The translations under genes were made by a program, and so were the position numbers. Of a stretch of DNA of 64,000 bases, positions 62,974 through 64,000 are shown piece after piece; within the stretch, counting starts at the first letter, position 1, and each line of letters starts with the position of its first letter. The stretch is from Blastomonas sp. Its GTDB lineage: Bacteria > Pseudomonadota > Alphaproteobacteria > Sphingomonadales > Sphingomonadaceae. The notes under the pieces are model-generated. The model was not told the DNA's origin, ran no database searches, and saw nothing but the letters and a program-made list of their open reading frames with translations. Where the stretch lies: assembly GCF_030373265.1 (NCBI RefSeq), contig NZ_JAUCZC010000009.1, forward strand, positions 62,001 through 126,000, read 5' to 3'.

Positions 62974-64000
62974 ATGCACCATAAAGTTCGCCTTACCGTA
63001 TCCGCGCTTGCCATTGCGCTTGCCGTACCCAGCACGATCGCGTTTGCTCCCGCCATCGCCGCGCAGCCGGCCGAAGCCAACCAGGACGCCGCGTTGACCG
63101 CGTTTCTGGATGCGGAGTTCGAGCAGTGGGTCGCGCTGCAGCCGCAGCTCGCCACCCGGCTGGGCCGCAAGGATGGCGGCGACCGTTGGAACGACATCGG
63201 CGATGAGGCAGCCGACGCCCAGCTCGCCTGGCGCAAGGCCAGCGTTGCGCGGATGAAGGCGCAGTTCGACCGCGCGAAGCTCTCGTCCGAGGCGCAGGTG
63301 AACTACGACATCTGGGAGCTCGAGGCCGAGCGCGCCGAAATGCAGCAGGCCAACCGCGTCTACCGCCCGCCTTTCTATTCGCGGCTTTATTCGGCGCACA
63401 GCCAGCTCCCCGATTTCCTGATCAACACCCATAGCGTTGCCGATGCCACCGATCTGAAGAACTACATTGCCCGGCTGCGCGGCATCCCCGCGGTGCTCGA
63501 TGTCGCGATCGAACGCACCCAGGCGAGCGAGGCTGCAGGCATCCGCGCGCCCAGGTTCCAGATCGAGACGATCATCGCGGGCAGCGAAAAGCTGACCAGC
63601 GGTGCGCCGTACGGCGATGGCCCTGATGCTGCGCTGTGGGCCGATGTGCAGGCCAAGACCGAGGCGCTGGTGAGCGGCGGCACGCTGCCCCGCGCCGAGG
63701 CCGACGCGATGCTGGCCGAAGCGCGCGCTGCGATCGTCGCTCTCAAACCCGCGTATGACCGGGTGGTCGCCTGGGCGAAGGCAAGCTTGCCCAATGCTCC
63801 CAGCGGTAAGGTCGGCGCGCTGACCCTGCCCGAGGGCGCGGCCTATTATGCCAATGAGCTGAAGCTCAACACGACCAGCGACTATACCGCCGAGCAGATC
63901 CACGCTATCGGCCGGTCGGAAGTCGCGCGGATCGAGGCGGAGCAGGATGCGCTGGCCAAGCAGGCCGGGTTCGCCGACCGCAGCGCCTATTACGCCGAGC
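62974..64000 (+). CDS. DUF885 family protein, 3'-truncated by window end
   Basis: The first 342 residues of a DUF885 protein. The signal peptide MHHKVRLTVSALAIALAVPSTIAFAPAIAAQ is followed by the usual start of the domain (LDAEFEQWVALQPQLATRLGRKDGGDRW), DYTAEQIHAIGRSEVARIEAEQ, and helices typical of the family. Members are thought to be secreted metal-dependent peptidase-like proteins with an HExxH-type site, which would lie beyond the window. Start ATG at 62974 is preceded by GGGGACC. Confidence 0.88.
   Translation, partial: MHHKVRLTVSALAIALAVPSTIAFAPAIAAQPAEANQDAALTAFLDAEFEQWVALQPQLATRLGRKDGGDRWNDIGDEAADAQLAWRKASVARMKAQFDRAKLSSEAQVNYDIWELEAERAEMQQANRVYRPPFYSRLYSAHSQLPDFLINTHSVADATDLKNYIARLRGIPAVLDVAIERTQASEAAGIRAPRFQIETIIAGSEKLTSGAPYGDGPDAALWADVQAKTEALVSGGTLPRAEADAMLAEARAAIVALKPAYDRVVAWAKASLPNAPSGKVGALTLPEGAAYYANELKLNTTSDYTAEQIHAIGRSEVARIEAEQDALAKQAGFADRSAYYAE

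Overview
The window is a stretch of high-GC, densely packed chromosome from an alphaproteobacterium, most likely a member of the Sphingomonadales. The call rests on gene content: a glycine-cleavage P-protein split in two, a proton-translocating transhydrogenase with its alpha subunit split, an aa3-oxidase subunit IV remnant beside it, an EcfG-like sigma factor, family-5 uracil-DNA glycosylase, and short palindromic intergenic elements. This is inference from family knowledge; no marker such as 16S rRNA is present. No transposase, integrase, prophage or CRISPR array was seen.

Layout. 1-358 is the edge of a lower-GC membrane-protein gene. 0.5-8.7 kb is housekeeping: two methyltransferases, a glycine-cleavage operon (gcvT-gcvH-gcvPA-gcvPB) behind a tandem glycine riboswitch, a dGTPase and an Asp/Glu-type racemase. 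8.7-12.3 kb is the pnt operon, with a HicAB toxin-antitoxin pair sitting inside it and a frameshifted oxidase subunit IV gene at its head. 12.5-15.8 kb holds an NtrC-like AAA+ response regulator with a GAFPGA loop, and recQ.

15.8-22.9 kb is the most interesting part. Seven genes in three transcription units cover a DUF1330-like protein, a TetR regulator, an exported formylglycine-generating enzyme, a small membrane protein, two CxPxR sulfatases and a GST-like protein. Each unit is preceded by the same near-palindromic operator, TTGRCATANGCTATGNCA in its best form. I read this as one TetR-controlled sulfatase regulon with its own maturation enzyme.

22.9-30.9 kb is mixed: a GGDEF-EAL-PilZ protein, a DUF2236 protein, mtnP, a diheme cytochrome with a beta-helix partner, and a DUF2147 protein. 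30.9-39.3 kb is a catabolic cluster (TetR, enoyl-CoA hydratase, SDR, thiolase, aldehyde dehydrogenase, P450, acyl-CoA synthetase). An 18-bp operator, TTTAATCGANCGGTTAAA, lies in front of both halves, which suggests a second local regulon that activates and beta-oxidises a hydroxylated carboxylic acid.

39.4-55.6 kb is again largely core: M23 peptidase, peroxiredoxin, glnE, EcfG-like sigma factor, M28 peptidase, the agmatine-to-putrescine genes aguA and aguB with an exported methyltransferase-like gene between them, a UDG whose last codons come from an intergenic repeat, folK, tRNA-Lys, a flavoprotein, two hydrolases and an aminotransferase. 55.7-61.7 kb is a four-gene signalling operon (large hybrid kinase, CheR, CheB, REC-kinase) with overlapping genes. 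The window ends with a CAP-domain protein and a truncated DUF885 protein.
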